Source: Acidipropionibacterium virtanenii (GTDB lineage Bacteria; Actinomycetota; Actinomycetes; Propionibacteriales; Propionibacteriaceae). Taken from it: DNA of 64,000 nucleotides. This document shows, piece by piece, positions 50,959 through 59,670 of the stretch. The DNA is taken from assembly GCF_003325455.1 (NCBI RefSeq), contig NZ_CP025198.1, positions 3,100,001 through 3,164,000 of the forward strand. The letters are read 5' to 3'. The position numbers and the translations under genes are program-made. Position 1 is the stretch's first letter. Each line of letters opens with the position of its first letter. The notes under the pieces were generated by a model that was not told where the DNA came from, did not search any database, and saw only the letters and a program-made list of their open reading frames with translations.

Positions 50959-52285
50959 CCTGCCGGGAGATCCGCTCGGACAGGCCGATGTAGGCCTGCG
51001 GCTGTGACAGGCCGGCGATGTCGATGCCCTCGATGCGTCCGGCGATGTCGGGACGGGCAGCGATGAAGTCATCGAGCGAGACCCCCGTCGACCGGTGTGC
51101 GGCGGCGAAAGTCTGAAGGAGGTCATGGGCGCCCTCCTGCCCCAGACGCGGCGCCAGCGCCATCATGATGCCCTCGGTCATCAGCAGCACCCCCTCGTGA
51201 TCGAGATTGTGACGCAGCGCCTCGGTCTCGAAGTGGATCCTCCCCAGCAGATCGATGAGTTTGGCCGACGCCCCCTCCACGGCCACGTAGATCTGCGGGA
51301 TGAGATCGCGCTGCACCTCGGACTGCCGATGGTCGCGTTCGTAGGACGCCGGCGGCTGGGTGAGCACGGTGGCGGCCATCCCGGCAGCCAGCCTGGCTCC
51401 GACCGACGTCTTCATCGTCGTGAACGGGTTGAGCTTCTGGGGCATCGTCGAGGAGCCCGAGGAGTGGGCGTCCACGGCCTCGTGAGCCTCGCCGGTATCG
51501 GTCTGCTGCATGTCGAACAGGTCCTCGGCGATCTTGGCGAGGGTCTGGCCGTGGATCGCGACGGTACTGGCCACCTCGGCCATCACATCGGCCGCCGCGT
51601 GCCAGGGGATCGGCTCGAAGACCAGCCCCAGGGCCTTCGCCAGCCCACGGGAGACGCGAGGGCCGTCGTCGCCCAGAGAGGCATATGTCCCGGCGGCGCC
51701 GGAGAACTGGATGAGTTCGGTACGCCCCCGCATGTCGATCAGACGGGAACGGGAGCGGCGCAGTTCTGCGAGCCATCGGGCGAATCGCATCCCCAGGGTG
51801 GTCGGCAGCGCGTGCTGCCCGTTGGTGCGAGCGACCATGAGGGTCGATGCATGCTGCTGCGAGAGTTCCGACACCTGGCCGATGAGCTGCTCGACCTCAG
51901 CCAGCATCAGCTCGGTGGACCGCTGGATCTGAAGGGCCCGGGCCGTGTCCAGCACGTCCTGTGTCGTGGCGCCGTAGTGCACCCACCCGCGGCACTCTTC
52001 CGGGACGCGAGAGCGCAGGGCGTCCAGGACGGCGACCAACGGGTTGCCCACCTTGCCGCTCTCCACATCGGCGATGAGATCGTCCGAGAGCTTCGCGGTC
52101 TCACGGATACGGCGCGCGGCGTCGGCGGGGACTATGCCGAGGTCGGACTGCACCCGGGCCAGGGTGGCCTCCACGTCGAAGATCCGGGCGACCAGCGCAC
52201 GCTCTGTCCAGATCGCCTCCATCTCCTCGGTGACGTAGCCGCGCTTGTAGATCTGCGAGTTGAGAGCTCCGATTCCCATCGTCAT
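50939..52285 (-). CDS. Fumarase/aspartase superfamily lyase (adenylosuccinate lyase / carboxymuconate cycloisomerase-like)
   Basis: 448 aa. The superfamily signature SSTMPQKLNPFTTMK is near residue 285, with HYGATTQDVLDTARALQIQR and TNGQHALPTTLGMRFARWLA as the two other active-site blocks. Members eliminate an amine or other group to yield fumarate, or cyclise carboxymuconate. The DcuC C4-dicarboxylate carrier encoded immediately upstream supports a fumarate-producing reaction whose product or substrate is exchanged across the membrane. It is not in a purine operon, so PurB is unlikely. Confidence 0.88.
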   Translation of the reverse strand: MTMGIGALNSQIYKRGYVTEEMEAIWTERALVARIFDVEATLARVQSDLGIVPADAARRIRETAKLSDDLIADVESGKVGNPLVAVLDALRSRVPEECRGWVHYGATTQDVLDTARALQIQRSTELMLAEVEQLIGQVSELSQQHASTLMVARTNGQHALPTTLGMRFARWLAELRRSRSRLIDMRGRTELIQFSGAAGTYASLGDDGPRVSRGLAKALGLVFEPIPWHAAADVMAEVASTVAIHGQTLAKIAEDLFDMQQTDTGEAHEAVDAHSSGSSTMPQKLNPFTTMKTSVGARLAAGMAATVLTQPPASYERDHRQSEVQRDLIPQIYVAVEGASAKLIDLLGRIHFETEALRHNLDHEGVLLMTEGIMMALAPRLGQEGAHDLLQTFAAAHRSTGVSLDDFIAARPDIAGRIEGIDIAGLSQPQAYIGLSERISRQVSGPER

Positions 52286-52318
52286 CCTTTCTTCAGGTTC
52301 TCCGTGGATCCGCCGGGG

Positions 52319-53695
52319 TCACAGCAGGATCAGGCTGGCCGCGATCATCACGACGGCTCCCACGATCATCGGCAGCAGGGTGCGCCGCACGACCTCCATC
52401 GGGCTGATGCCGACGCCGCCGGCCACCGCGATGACGACTCCCGACACCGGAGACATCGAACGGAACAGGCCGCTGGCGAACTCCATCGGCGTGATGAGGG
52501 CCGGGGCCGATCCGCCGAGCCCCTTGGCGATCGCCGGCACCAGACCGGAGAACGCCGAGAAGGCGCCGACCCCCGAGCCGGTGAGGAAGGTGACCAGTCC
52601 GACGATGACGGTGAAGACGACGGTCATGATCGCCATACCGGCGCCCAGCTTCTCACCGCCCTTGACGAGGAGATCGATGGCGCCCGTGGCGGTGAGACCC
52701 TCGGCGAAGATCTGGGCGGCGATGATGAGGGCGACGACGCCGCCGAACATCTTGCCCATCCCGGTGAACAGCGCCACCGAGGCGTCCGCGGCCTTCTTGA
52801 ACGATCTGTTGCGGATCATCTCGCAGATCATCGCGAGCAGCCAGACGATGATGAAGGCGCCGACGGTGGTGAGTTCGACCTTGTCGTTGACCAGTGGGCT
52901 GAAGACGATCAGCAGGACGATCGGCAGCACCAGGAAGATCGAGTACCAGCGGGGGCCGGCCTCGGCGGCGTCATCTCCCTTGACCTCGGTGGGCTTGTAG
53001 CTCTCCAGACCGCGCCGATCGTAGTGCCGCTGGATGAAGTAGTGGGTCACGGCGACGGCGATGGCGGTCGGGATCGCCACGATGAGCTGATTCTGGACGA
53101 AGTAGACCACCGGCGAGAGGCCGACGGTCTTGGCGGCCAGCACCGAGGTGCCCGATGCCGGTCCCATGGGGAGGGCCGAGGCCGTGGCGATGACCGCGGC
53201 CGCAGCCGCCGGAGTGATGCCGGCGGCGGTGAGGACAGGCACCAGCAACACCATGAGAAGGATCGCCAGGCCGGCGGCGCTGGGGATGAACATGAACAGT
53301 GCCGCACCGATGAAGTACGTGACGATGAGGAGGACGTAGGGGTGCTTGATGCGGGCCATCGGCGCCGACAGAAGTTCGACCAGGGCTCGGGAGGCGCCGA
53401 TCTTGTTCATATACGTCGAGAAGCCTCCCGCGGCCATGATGATGAGGCCGACGCTGGTGAGCTGACTGCCCGCGACGTTCTCGAACAGGCCGATGATGTC
53501 CAGCCATCGCGAACCCGAGGAGTCCTTCTCGTCCAGGATCTCCAATCCCGGCTGAAGCGCCGTGGACACCGCAACCAGCACGAACCCTGACAGCAGGAGC
53601 ACGATGACGGGCTTCTGGCCCTTGATCAACAGGTAGCCGACACCGATGGTGACCAGAAGCGCGAATGCGGCCAAGAAGACTGGCACGGTCTTCAC
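52319..53695 (-). CDS. DcuC family C4-dicarboxylate carrier
   Basis: 458 aa, GTG start 53695, about twelve membrane helices. It matches DcuC-type carriers: VGLIIMAAGGFSTYMNKIGA, a central GMGKMFGGVVALIIAAQIFA and a late VTFLTGSGVGAFSAFSGLVP then SMSPVSGVVIAVAGGVGISP. DcuC proteins export succinate or exchange C4-dicarboxylates under anaerobiosis, which suits a fermentative organism. First gene of a two-gene operon with the lyase 33 bp downstream. Confidence 0.92.
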   Translation of the reverse strand: MKTVPVFLAAFALLVTIGVGYLLIKGQKPVIVLLLSGFVLVAVSTALQPGLEILDEKDSSGSRWLDIIGLFENVAGSQLTSVGLIIMAAGGFSTYMNKIGASRALVELLSAPMARIKHPYVLLIVTYFIGAALFMFIPSAAGLAILLMVLLVPVLTAAGITPAAAAAVIATASALPMGPASGTSVLAAKTVGLSPVVYFVQNQLIVAIPTAIAVAVTHYFIQRHYDRRGLESYKPTEVKGDDAAEAGPRWYSIFLVLPIVLLIVFSPLVNDKVELTTVGAFIIVWLLAMICEMIRNRSFKKAADASVALFTGMGKMFGGVVALIIAAQIFAEGLTATGAIDLLVKGGEKLGAGMAIMTVVFTVIVGLVTFLTGSGVGAFSAFSGLVPAIAKGLGGSAPALITPMEFASGLFRSMSPVSGVVIAVAGGVGISPMEVVRRTLLPMIVGAVVMIAASLILL

Positions 53696-53755
53696 CCCTT
53701 CCGGGCCGCCGTCACGATCGTCGATGAAAGTTTGCTATCACTTGCGGCGTCCCAC

Positions 53756-53771
53756 TGTTAGTAGAGTAACA
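53756..53771. promoter_or_regulatory. Operator candidate TGTTA-N6-TAACA upstream of dcuC
   Basis: TGTTA and TAACA flank GTAGAG, 61-76 bp upstream of the dcuC start. Candidate site for the RpiR regulator encoded at 50101; no direct evidence. Confidence 0.35.
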
Positions 53772-53854
53772 ACAGCGAGGGGATCTGTCACTGCCCCGGT
53801 CCGCTCCCAGTGATCGCAGCTGCCCGGCGCGACCGAGAATCCTGAGACCGCGCG

Positions 53855-53904
53855 AACCGTTGTCGACTTGATGCAGAATGACCAGCATCAAGTCGACAAC
53901 GGTT
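53855..53904. repeat. Perfect 20-bp inverted repeat with 10-nt loop
   Basis: Arms 53855-53874 and 53885-53904 are exact complements; the loop is AGAATGACCA. It lies 28 bp beyond the 3' end of the PAP2 gene and 160 bp from the dcuC start. It could terminate the PAP2 transcript but lacks a T run. Confidence 0.9.
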
Positions 53905-53932
53905 GAGCAGGGTTCATTCAGCAGACCCTGGA

Positions 53933-55417
53933 TCAGCGGCCCCCCGCCCCGGCCGGCACCCGGTCCTTGATCACCCGGGCCTGGCCTCCGGTGGAGATCA
54001 CCTTCACCGCGCCGTTCCGATCCACCCGCACGGTGGCCGACATCGCCGCGGCCAGGTTGAGCCGCTGCCAGGAGCCCGGGGCCTTCCCGTCCAGGGCGAG
54101 CTTCGTGGTGTCGAGCAGCTGCCCGGACCTCGTCTCGGTCTGGGCCAGGATCGCCCGGCGCTGGGTGGCGTTGAGGCCCGGGTACACGTCGAGCAGCAGG
54201 TTCTCCGCCCCGGTGGGCACCGACGGCGCCAGCCTGGTCGACTGGGTGGGCTGGTGGCCGTACTCCAGCCGCTCGGTGTACACCTTCACCGCAGACTGCC
54301 TGTTGTAGACGATCTGGGCGGTGCCGCCGGGGATCGCCTTACCGCCGTAGGGGTTGTTCCTGTACGGCTTGTCCTTCGCGATGCAGCGGGCCAGGGGCGT
54401 CCCGCAGCGCTTCTCCAGGTAGGCCCTCAGCTCGGCGCGGGCCGGCTCCAGCACCTGCTTGCGGTAGGTGGCGTCGGAGGCCCGTGAGGCGATCGCCGCC
54501 TGGCCGGAGATCCGCCCGCCGATGATGTCCAGTGAGTAGTGGACGCCCACCGTCATGCGGTTGTTGGCGGCCTCCGAGGACCGGGTGAGGATCTCGGGAG
54601 CCAACTCGGGAAGCAGGGTCGCCAGGGTGATCCCGGCCTGGTAGACGGTGGTGGTGTGGCCGCTCGGGAAGGATCCCCCGGTGCACAGCCCGGTGTCGCC
54701 GTAGGCCGGCCACAGCACGACGTCGGAGTTGGAGAACTGGTGGGTCCGGTCGACCACCGGCGCCAGCCGGGTGATCTTGAGGCTGCCGTCCGGATTGGCC
54801 CACTGGTGGCCCTTCCTGGTGGACACGTAGGAGGACGCGTTGACCTTGCTGGGAGCGCAGGCCTCGTCCTCCTTCGGGATGGCCGGCACGCTCGGATCGG
54901 CTGCCAGGTAGGGCCGCGGGTGGTAGAAGGCGTCCTTCGCCGTGTCGGTGTTGATGTAGGCCCCGGATGTGCCGTCGGTGGCATTGAGCAGGGCGTCGAC
55001 CTTGGGCAGCCTGCCGTTCCTGCGTCCCTCGGCGTAGTAACGGCCGATGGTCTGCCCCAGGCCGTCGGCGATGCTGGTGGACTGGTCGTAGCCGGACCGG
55101 TCGTCCGCCAGGTACATGGCGTTCTGCAGCGCCCGGAACTGCTGGTCCTTTGTGCTGTTCTGGTTGATCCAGCTGGTGACCCGGTCGTTCCAGTTGGTCA
55201 CCCTCGGGTTGACGACCCGGCCGTGCATGTCGTGCTTGCCCGACGGCTGCCAGGCGTTGTAGTAGCCCTGCAGAGCCTTCACCAGGTCGGGCTTGGTGGA
55301 GTCGCTGGGATACTCGGCGGCCTGGGCGACGCCGCCCGATGCCAGCAGCGATGCGCCGGCCACCACGGTGGCGATTCCGATTCTCAGGGGGCGACGATGC
55401 CCGCGTTGCGTCCTCAT
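53933..55417 (-). CDS. Secreted PAP2-superfamily acid phosphatase
   Basis: 494 aa from ATG 55417, RBS GGAGG. The signal peptide RRPLRIGIATVVAGASLLAS ends at AQA. The phosphatase motif is complete: KDAFYHPRPY (Lys and Arg of motif 1), SFPSGHTTTVYQ (motif 2 His) and NRMTVGVHYSLDIIGGR (motif 3, GVH...D). Longer than usual, with a C-terminal region ending VRVDRNGAVKVISTGGQARV. Likely a wall or medium phosphatase that recovers phosphate. The 200 bp upstream (55418-55680) hold no gene I can support. Confidence 0.92.
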   Translation of the reverse strand: MRTQRGHRRPLRIGIATVVAGASLLASGGVAQAAEYPSDSTKPDLVKALQGYYNAWQPSGKHDMHGRVVNPRVTNWNDRVTSWINQNSTKDQQFRALQNAMYLADDRSGYDQSTSIADGLGQTIGRYYAEGRRNGRLPKVDALLNATDGTSGAYINTDTAKDAFYHPRPYLAADPSVPAIPKEDEACAPSKVNASSYVSTRKGHQWANPDGSLKITRLAPVVDRTHQFSNSDVVLWPAYGDTGLCTGGSFPSGHTTTVYQAGITLATLLPELAPEILTRSSEAANNRMTVGVHYSLDIIGGRISGQAAIASRASDATYRKQVLEPARAELRAYLEKRCGTPLARCIAKDKPYRNNPYGGKAIPGGTAQIVYNRQSAVKVYTERLEYGHQPTQSTRLAPSVPTGAENLLLDVYPGLNATQRRAILAQTETRSGQLLDTTKLALDGKAPGSWQRLNLAAAMSATVRVDRNGAVKVISTGGQARVIKDRVPAGAGGR

Positions 55418-55689
55418 GGGTATTGAACCTCCGGATGTGTCTTCCGGCTCCCTCGTCGGAGCCCTTCCCCGATGCCGGCGACCGGACAGAGACCCACCTG
55501 GGACGCCCCGAGTCCTTTGAGATGACGGCCCCACCGTCGGTCGATGCCTGAGGCGCCCCAGCCGCCGCATCTGAGAGGTGACGCTACCGGCCGGTTTCTG
55601 ACAGGCGACGATCCGACACGCGAACATCTACTGTAAAGATCTACTGTCAAATTCTTTGCAGCAGGTCACAGCAGTCGCCACGACGCCCG

Positions 55690-56155
55690 AGGATCCCGGG
55701 GGCCCTGCCCCTCCCAGACCACAAGACCATTGTCCTGGAGCACGCGTAGATTTCGCCCGGGGCTCGATATCTCGACACGGTTCGGGAAGATCTCGACGCG
55801 GATGTGATCTCCGGCCATCGAGTACGACCTGTGCAGGATCGCGTTGACCAGGCCCTCGATCAGTTCGGCGGCCTGGGTGATCTGCTCCGGTATCGATCCT
55901 TCGCAGCGAACGTCCCCTCATTCGTAGAGCGACATACCGGCCCCCGTACCGCGTTCCGTGTCCGCGTATCTGAGGACCCGCACGATCGCGCTCGGGAACA
56001 GTGTCTGCGGCCGCTCGGAGAAGAGCAGCCAGCCGGCCACCGTCAGCCGACCGTCGCGGGTGAGCAGATCACGGGCCGCCAGCATCCTCTCCGGAGACGA
56101 CGAGCCGATCGCGTTCTGGAAGGCGGCAACCTGCCGAGGATCGCTCGCCCGGCTT
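55690..56155 (-). pseudogene. Schlafen/AlbA_2-type ATP-binding protein, decayed C-terminal part
   Basis: One minus-strand frame reads SDPRQVAAFQNAIGSSSPER, LLTRDGRLTVAGWLLFSERP and QTLFPSAIVRVLRYADTERG, hits an in-frame TGA near 55917, then continues IEGLVNAILHRSYSMAGDHI and RVEIFPNRVEISSPGR. The VNAILHRSYS block is the HATPase_c_4 signature of AlbA_2/Schlafen-like putative transcriptional regulators. The N-terminal AlbA_2 domain is missing, so it is a remnant. Confidence 0.65.
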
Positions 56156-56225
56156 CACCCGGACACCAGAACGGCTCACCCACTGTCGCAGAGCTCGGAG
56201 ACGGAGGGCGTTGAGCCGGCGGCCC

Positions 56226-57527
56226 TCACGGATCGTGGTGCCTGCGGGCCCGCATCGCCTCCCACTCGGCGATCTTCTGGCCGATCACCTGCTCGTAGCC
56301 GTTGCCGGTGGGCCGGTACAGCCTGGGGCGCTCCATGCCGTCGGGGAAGTAGTCGGCGCCGGAGAACCCCTCCTCGGTGTCGGGGTCGTACTGGTAGCCC
56401 TCGCCGTAGCCGAGACGCTTCATCAGGCCGGTAGGGGCGTTGAGGATGTGGGCGGACGGGGTGAGGGATCCGGTTCGCTTCGCCAGCTTCTGCGCCTCTC
56501 CGAACCCCCGGTACACCGCGATCGACTTCGGCGCGGTGGCCACGTAGACCACCGCCTGGGCGATCGCCAGCTCCCCCTCCGGGGATCCGAGCCGCTCGTA
56601 GACGTCCCACGCCGCCAAGGCCTGCTGGACGGCCTGGGGGTCGGCCATGCCGACGTCCTCGGTGGCGAAGCGCACCACCCGCCGGGCGATGTAGAGCGGA
56701 TCCTCCCCGCCGTCGAGCATTCGCGCCAGCCAGTACAGGGCGGCGTTCGGATCGGAGCCGCGCATCGACTTGTGGAGCGCGGAGATGAGGTTGTAGTGGC
56801 CCTCCTGGGCCTTGTCGTACTGCGGCGCGCGCTTCTGCACCACCTCTGCCAGGGCGGAGGTGTCGATAGGCCGGTGCAGGGCGAACAGCTGCTCGAGCAT
56901 GTTGATCAGGTAGCGCCCGTCACCGTCGGCCATCGCGACCAGCGACGCCCGTGCGTCGTCGTCGATGTCGAGGGTAGTTCCGGTGAGGGCCTCGGCACGT
57001 TCGATGAGCGTGTTCAGCGCGGCCTCGTCGAGACGGCGCAGCACGTAGACCTGGCAGCGCGACAGCAGAGCGCCGTTGAGCTCGAAACTCGGGTTCTCCG
57101 TGGTGGCGCCGACCAGGGTGATCGTGCCGTCCTCGACGTAGGGCAGGAAGGAGTCCTGCTGGGCACGGTTGAAGCGATGCACCTCGTCGACGAACAGGAG
57201 CGTCCCCTGCCCGGCCTCTCGACGCTTCCCCGCCGCGGCGAAGACCTTCCGCAGGTCGCCCACGCCGGAGAAGGTGGCCGACAGTGGTTCGAAGACCAGG
57301 TCCGTGGCGTCGGCCAGCAGCCGGGCGATGGTGGTCTTGCCACATCCGGGCGGGCCCCACAGGATCATCGAGACCAGACGGCGCTCGGCCACCATCCGCC
57401 CGATGGGCGCCTCGGGGCCCAGTAGATGGTCCTGGCCGACCACCTGATCCAGCGATGTGGGGCGCATCCGGTCGGCCAGCGGGCGCGCGGACTCGTCCTC
57501 GAACAGCGACGGCGCATCGGAATCCAT
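56226..57527 (-). CDS. rarA: Replication-associated recombination protein RarA (MgsA)
   Basis: 433 aa from ATG 57527, RBS GGAGGA. AAA+ core: RPTSLDQVVGQDHLLGPEAP, Walker A LWGPPGCGKTTIARLL, Walker B TLLFVDEVHRFNRAQQDSFL, sensor 1 LVGATTENPSFELNGALLSR, then the MgsA_C tetramerisation domain (YWLARMLDGGEDPLYIARRV, RRVVRFATEDVGMADP). It acts at stalled replication forks. Monocistronic here, divergent from the acetamidase remnant. Confidence 0.95.
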   Translation of the reverse strand: MDSDAPSLFEDESARPLADRMRPTSLDQVVGQDHLLGPEAPIGRMVAERRLVSMILWGPPGCGKTTIARLLADATDLVFEPLSATFSGVGDLRKVFAAAGKRREAGQGTLLFVDEVHRFNRAQQDSFLPYVEDGTITLVGATTENPSFELNGALLSRCQVYVLRRLDEAALNTLIERAEALTGTTLDIDDDARASLVAMADGDGRYLINMLEQLFALHRPIDTSALAEVVQKRAPQYDKAQEGHYNLISALHKSMRGSDPNAALYWLARMLDGGEDPLYIARRVVRFATEDVGMADPQAVQQALAAWDVYERLGSPEGELAIAQAVVYVATAPKSIAVYRGFGEAQKLAKRTGSLTPSAHILNAPTGLMKRLGYGEGYQYDPDTEEGFSGADYFPDGMERPRLYRPTGNGYEQVIGQKIAEWEAMRARRHHDP

Positions 57528-57666
57528 GGCGCGGTCCTCCTCCCGGTTCCCCTCCGATCCTGACACGCGAGCCTGACACGCCACCAGGCCTGTCGCTCAT
57601 CGGCCACGACCCCCCCGGCTGCGAGGATGGTGACGCCCCGCCTCCTCCGAGACCTGAGAGGCAACG

Positions 57667-58437
57667 ATGTCCATCCCCCGCTTCACCCATCCCATCGACT
57701 GGAACCCCGACCCGGGGTCTCGGCGAATATGCCGTACTTCGGGTCATTGACGTCGACCCCCGACACCGCGACCCTGCAGGACCCGCTGCCGGAGAAGACC
57801 TGGTACTACCCCATCGACAAGGCCAACCGCACCGTCACCTACAACGCCGTCGATTCGGAGGCCTCGCGCACCTTCCCGCTCGACCCGATGCACGGCACCG
57901 TCGGGGTGGCGCCCGGCCTGGGAGAGGTGCGCACGTCACTGGCCCCGGGACCGTGGGGAGGCAATATGGACACCCCGGAAATGCGCACCGGCGTCACCTG
58001 TTATGTCGGGGTGAATGTGCCCGGGGCCGGGTTCAGCGTCGGTGACGGCCACGCCCGGCAGGGCGAGGGGCGAGGCCTGCGGAACGGCGGTCGAATGCGC
58101 CATGGACTCGGTGATCATCCTCGACCTCGTCAAGGACGTGGTCACCCCGTGGCCCCGCATCGAGTCCGACGACTTCATCATCACCACCGGCTCGGCCAAG
58201 CCGATGGAGGACGCCTTCCGGATCGCCCACACCCAGATGGTGTTCTGGATCGCCGAGATCCTGGGCCTGTCGAAGATGGACGCCTACCAGCTGGTGGCCC
58301 AGGTGGCGACGACGCCGGTGGCCCAGGCCGTGGACTCGGTCTACACGATCACCTGCAAGGTCCCGAAGACCTATCTGAACGGCGTGCAGGTCTACGGCGG
58401 ACTGCACGAGCGGCTCAGGGATGCCGAGATCGCTTGA
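57667..58437 (+). pseudogene. Acetamidase/formamidase family protein, frameshifted and internally deleted
   Basis: ATG 57667 opens SIPRFTHPIDWNPDPG, then the frame breaks and another frame carries NMPYFGSLTSTPDTATLQDP and PLDPMHGTVGVAPGLGEVRT. It shifts again near 58070 into EACGTAVECAMDSVIILDLV and ESDDFIITTGSAKPMEDAFR. The blocks are in the correct order for FmdA/AmdA amidohydrolases, but the N-terminal substrate region is mostly gone. At least two lesions, so inactive. Confidence 0.8.
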
Positions 58438-59206
58438 TTGGGGCACGTGCCGTCAAGGCGGCGGACTCCCGACGGAGCCGGAAGATCCGTTTTCGGAAAC
58501 TGGAGTCGATACTCATGCGAACCCCACCGATGATGAACAGGACTCCGAGCTGCACCGCACCCGACGCCACGATCACGATCAACAGTGATGCGTCCCCTGG
58601 GATGCGGTCGGATATCGGCCCGAATGTGAGGACGGTGAGGCCCAGCCAGGCCAGGGTCAGAAGGCAGATCGCGGACACGAATCCCCGCCGCGGGCTTCTG
58701 CGAGCATTGAAGGTCTGCTGGATCTGGCCGGAACTCGGCGCGGGGGTGAAGTCATCGGCCCCTCTGCCGAGATCGTCGAGGAATCTTGACACCCATGCCA
58801 GCCCTGCCACGAGAGCCCGCACCACCGGCGTGCGGTCATCGCGCCGGTACAGCCGCGCGTCATCGAGCTGCACGGCATTGATGTAATCGGGTGGCGGAGG
58901 CGCCACATCGTCGAGAGAGAGTGCGAGGCGTCGCCTCACCCTTGCCAACCGGGCAGCGTGCACGATTCCCCACACCAGGGCGGACACCTGGAGAAGGAGA
59001 ATGACCGCCTGCGCAGAAAGATATCCGGATGAGTCGATCATGAGTCGGCCTCGCACATCTTCCGCGACCCATGCCGCGCCCGGAAGCCCGATTCCGACGA
59101 CGAGTGGATATCCGATCCCCACCCACGGGAACATCCTCGAGGGCTTCACGATGAACGGCGCATCGGGTGTCTGAGAGACCGGAACCAGATAGCGAGGCGC
59201 ATTCAT
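58415..59206 (-). CDS. Hypothetical membrane protein, four predicted helices
   Basis: 263 aa. Two N-terminal helices (FPWVGIGYPLVVGIGLPGAA, AVILLLQVSALVWGIVHAAR), a cytoplasmic middle domain of about 90 residues (SLDDVAPPPPDYINAVQLDD) and two C-terminal helices (GFVSAICLLTLAWLGLTVLT, LLIVIVASGAVQLGVLFIIG). I do not recognise a family. The 3' end overlaps the convergent acetamidase remnant by 23 bp. Complete with ATG at 59206. Confidence 0.7.
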   Translation of the reverse strand: MNAPRYLVPVSQTPDAPFIVKPSRMFPWVGIGYPLVVGIGLPGAAWVAEDVRGRLMIDSSGYLSAQAVILLLQVSALVWGIVHAARLARVRRRLALSLDDVAPPPPDYINAVQLDDARLYRRDDRTPVVRALVAGLAWVSRFLDDLGRGADDFTPAPSSGQIQQTFNARRSPRRGFVSAICLLTLAWLGLTVLTFGPISDRIPGDASLLIVIVASGAVQLGVLFIIGGVRMSIDSSFRKRIFRLRRESAALTARAPIKRSRHP

Positions 59207-59257
59207 GGCAGCAGAGTATCGGGCACCATGATCGATGCCGGAGCGGCGCGGGCCCGC

Positions 59258-59608
59258 TCAGTGGTCCTGGGCGATGTTGATCACCACTCCTCCGGGTCCT
59301 CGAACGAAGAACCGGTAGACGCCCCAGGGCTCCTGGGTGAGTGGATGGGCGATCTCATAGCCGCGATCGACAGCCTCGCGGTATGCGGCCTCGACGTCTT
59401 CCACCTTCACCGAGATCGCGGGATTCTCGGGTCCGGTGGCGTCGGCGGTGAGGATCTGCAGACTGGCTCTGGTGTCGGGCTGGGTGAGCCGGGCCGCCCA
59501 CCCCAGACTGAACTCCTCCTCACCGAGGCCGAGATAGTCGGTGTAGAAAGCGCGGGCGCGCTCCATGTCGGGAACGGGAATGTCGGCGATGATGCTCATC
59601 ACCTTCAT
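59258..59608 (-). CDS. VOC superfamily protein
   Basis: 116 aa from ATG 59608 with RBS GAGGAGG. It has IIADIPVPDMERARAFYTDY, ENPAISVKVEDVEAAYREAV and WGVYRFFVRGPGGVVINIAQ, the pattern of small VOC proteins; the usual C-terminal Glu ligand position is occupied by Asn in VINI, so metal binding is uncertain. It ends 52 bp beyond the start of the membrane protein gene on the same strand. Confidence 0.85.
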   Translation of the reverse strand: MKVMSIIADIPVPDMERARAFYTDYLGLGEEEFSLGWAARLTQPDTRASLQILTADATGPENPAISVKVEDVEAAYREAVDRGYEIAHPLTQEPWGVYRFFVRGPGGVVINIAQDH

Positions 59609-59670
59609 CAGAACCTCCTCAGGTCGATCCCCAGAACCTACGACGCCCGAGGCCACCCGGCCTGGCCGAG

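Noticed and set aside
50939-52285. Assignment of the lyase as PurB or ArgH
   Set aside because: There are no purine or arginine genes around it, and it is coupled to a C4-dicarboxylate carrier; only the superfamily is supported.
51095-53590. Open frame of about 830 codons antisense to the lyase and DcuC genes
   Set aside because: It covers two clearly conserved genes on the opposite strand and has His/Asp/Arg-rich composition without any domain.
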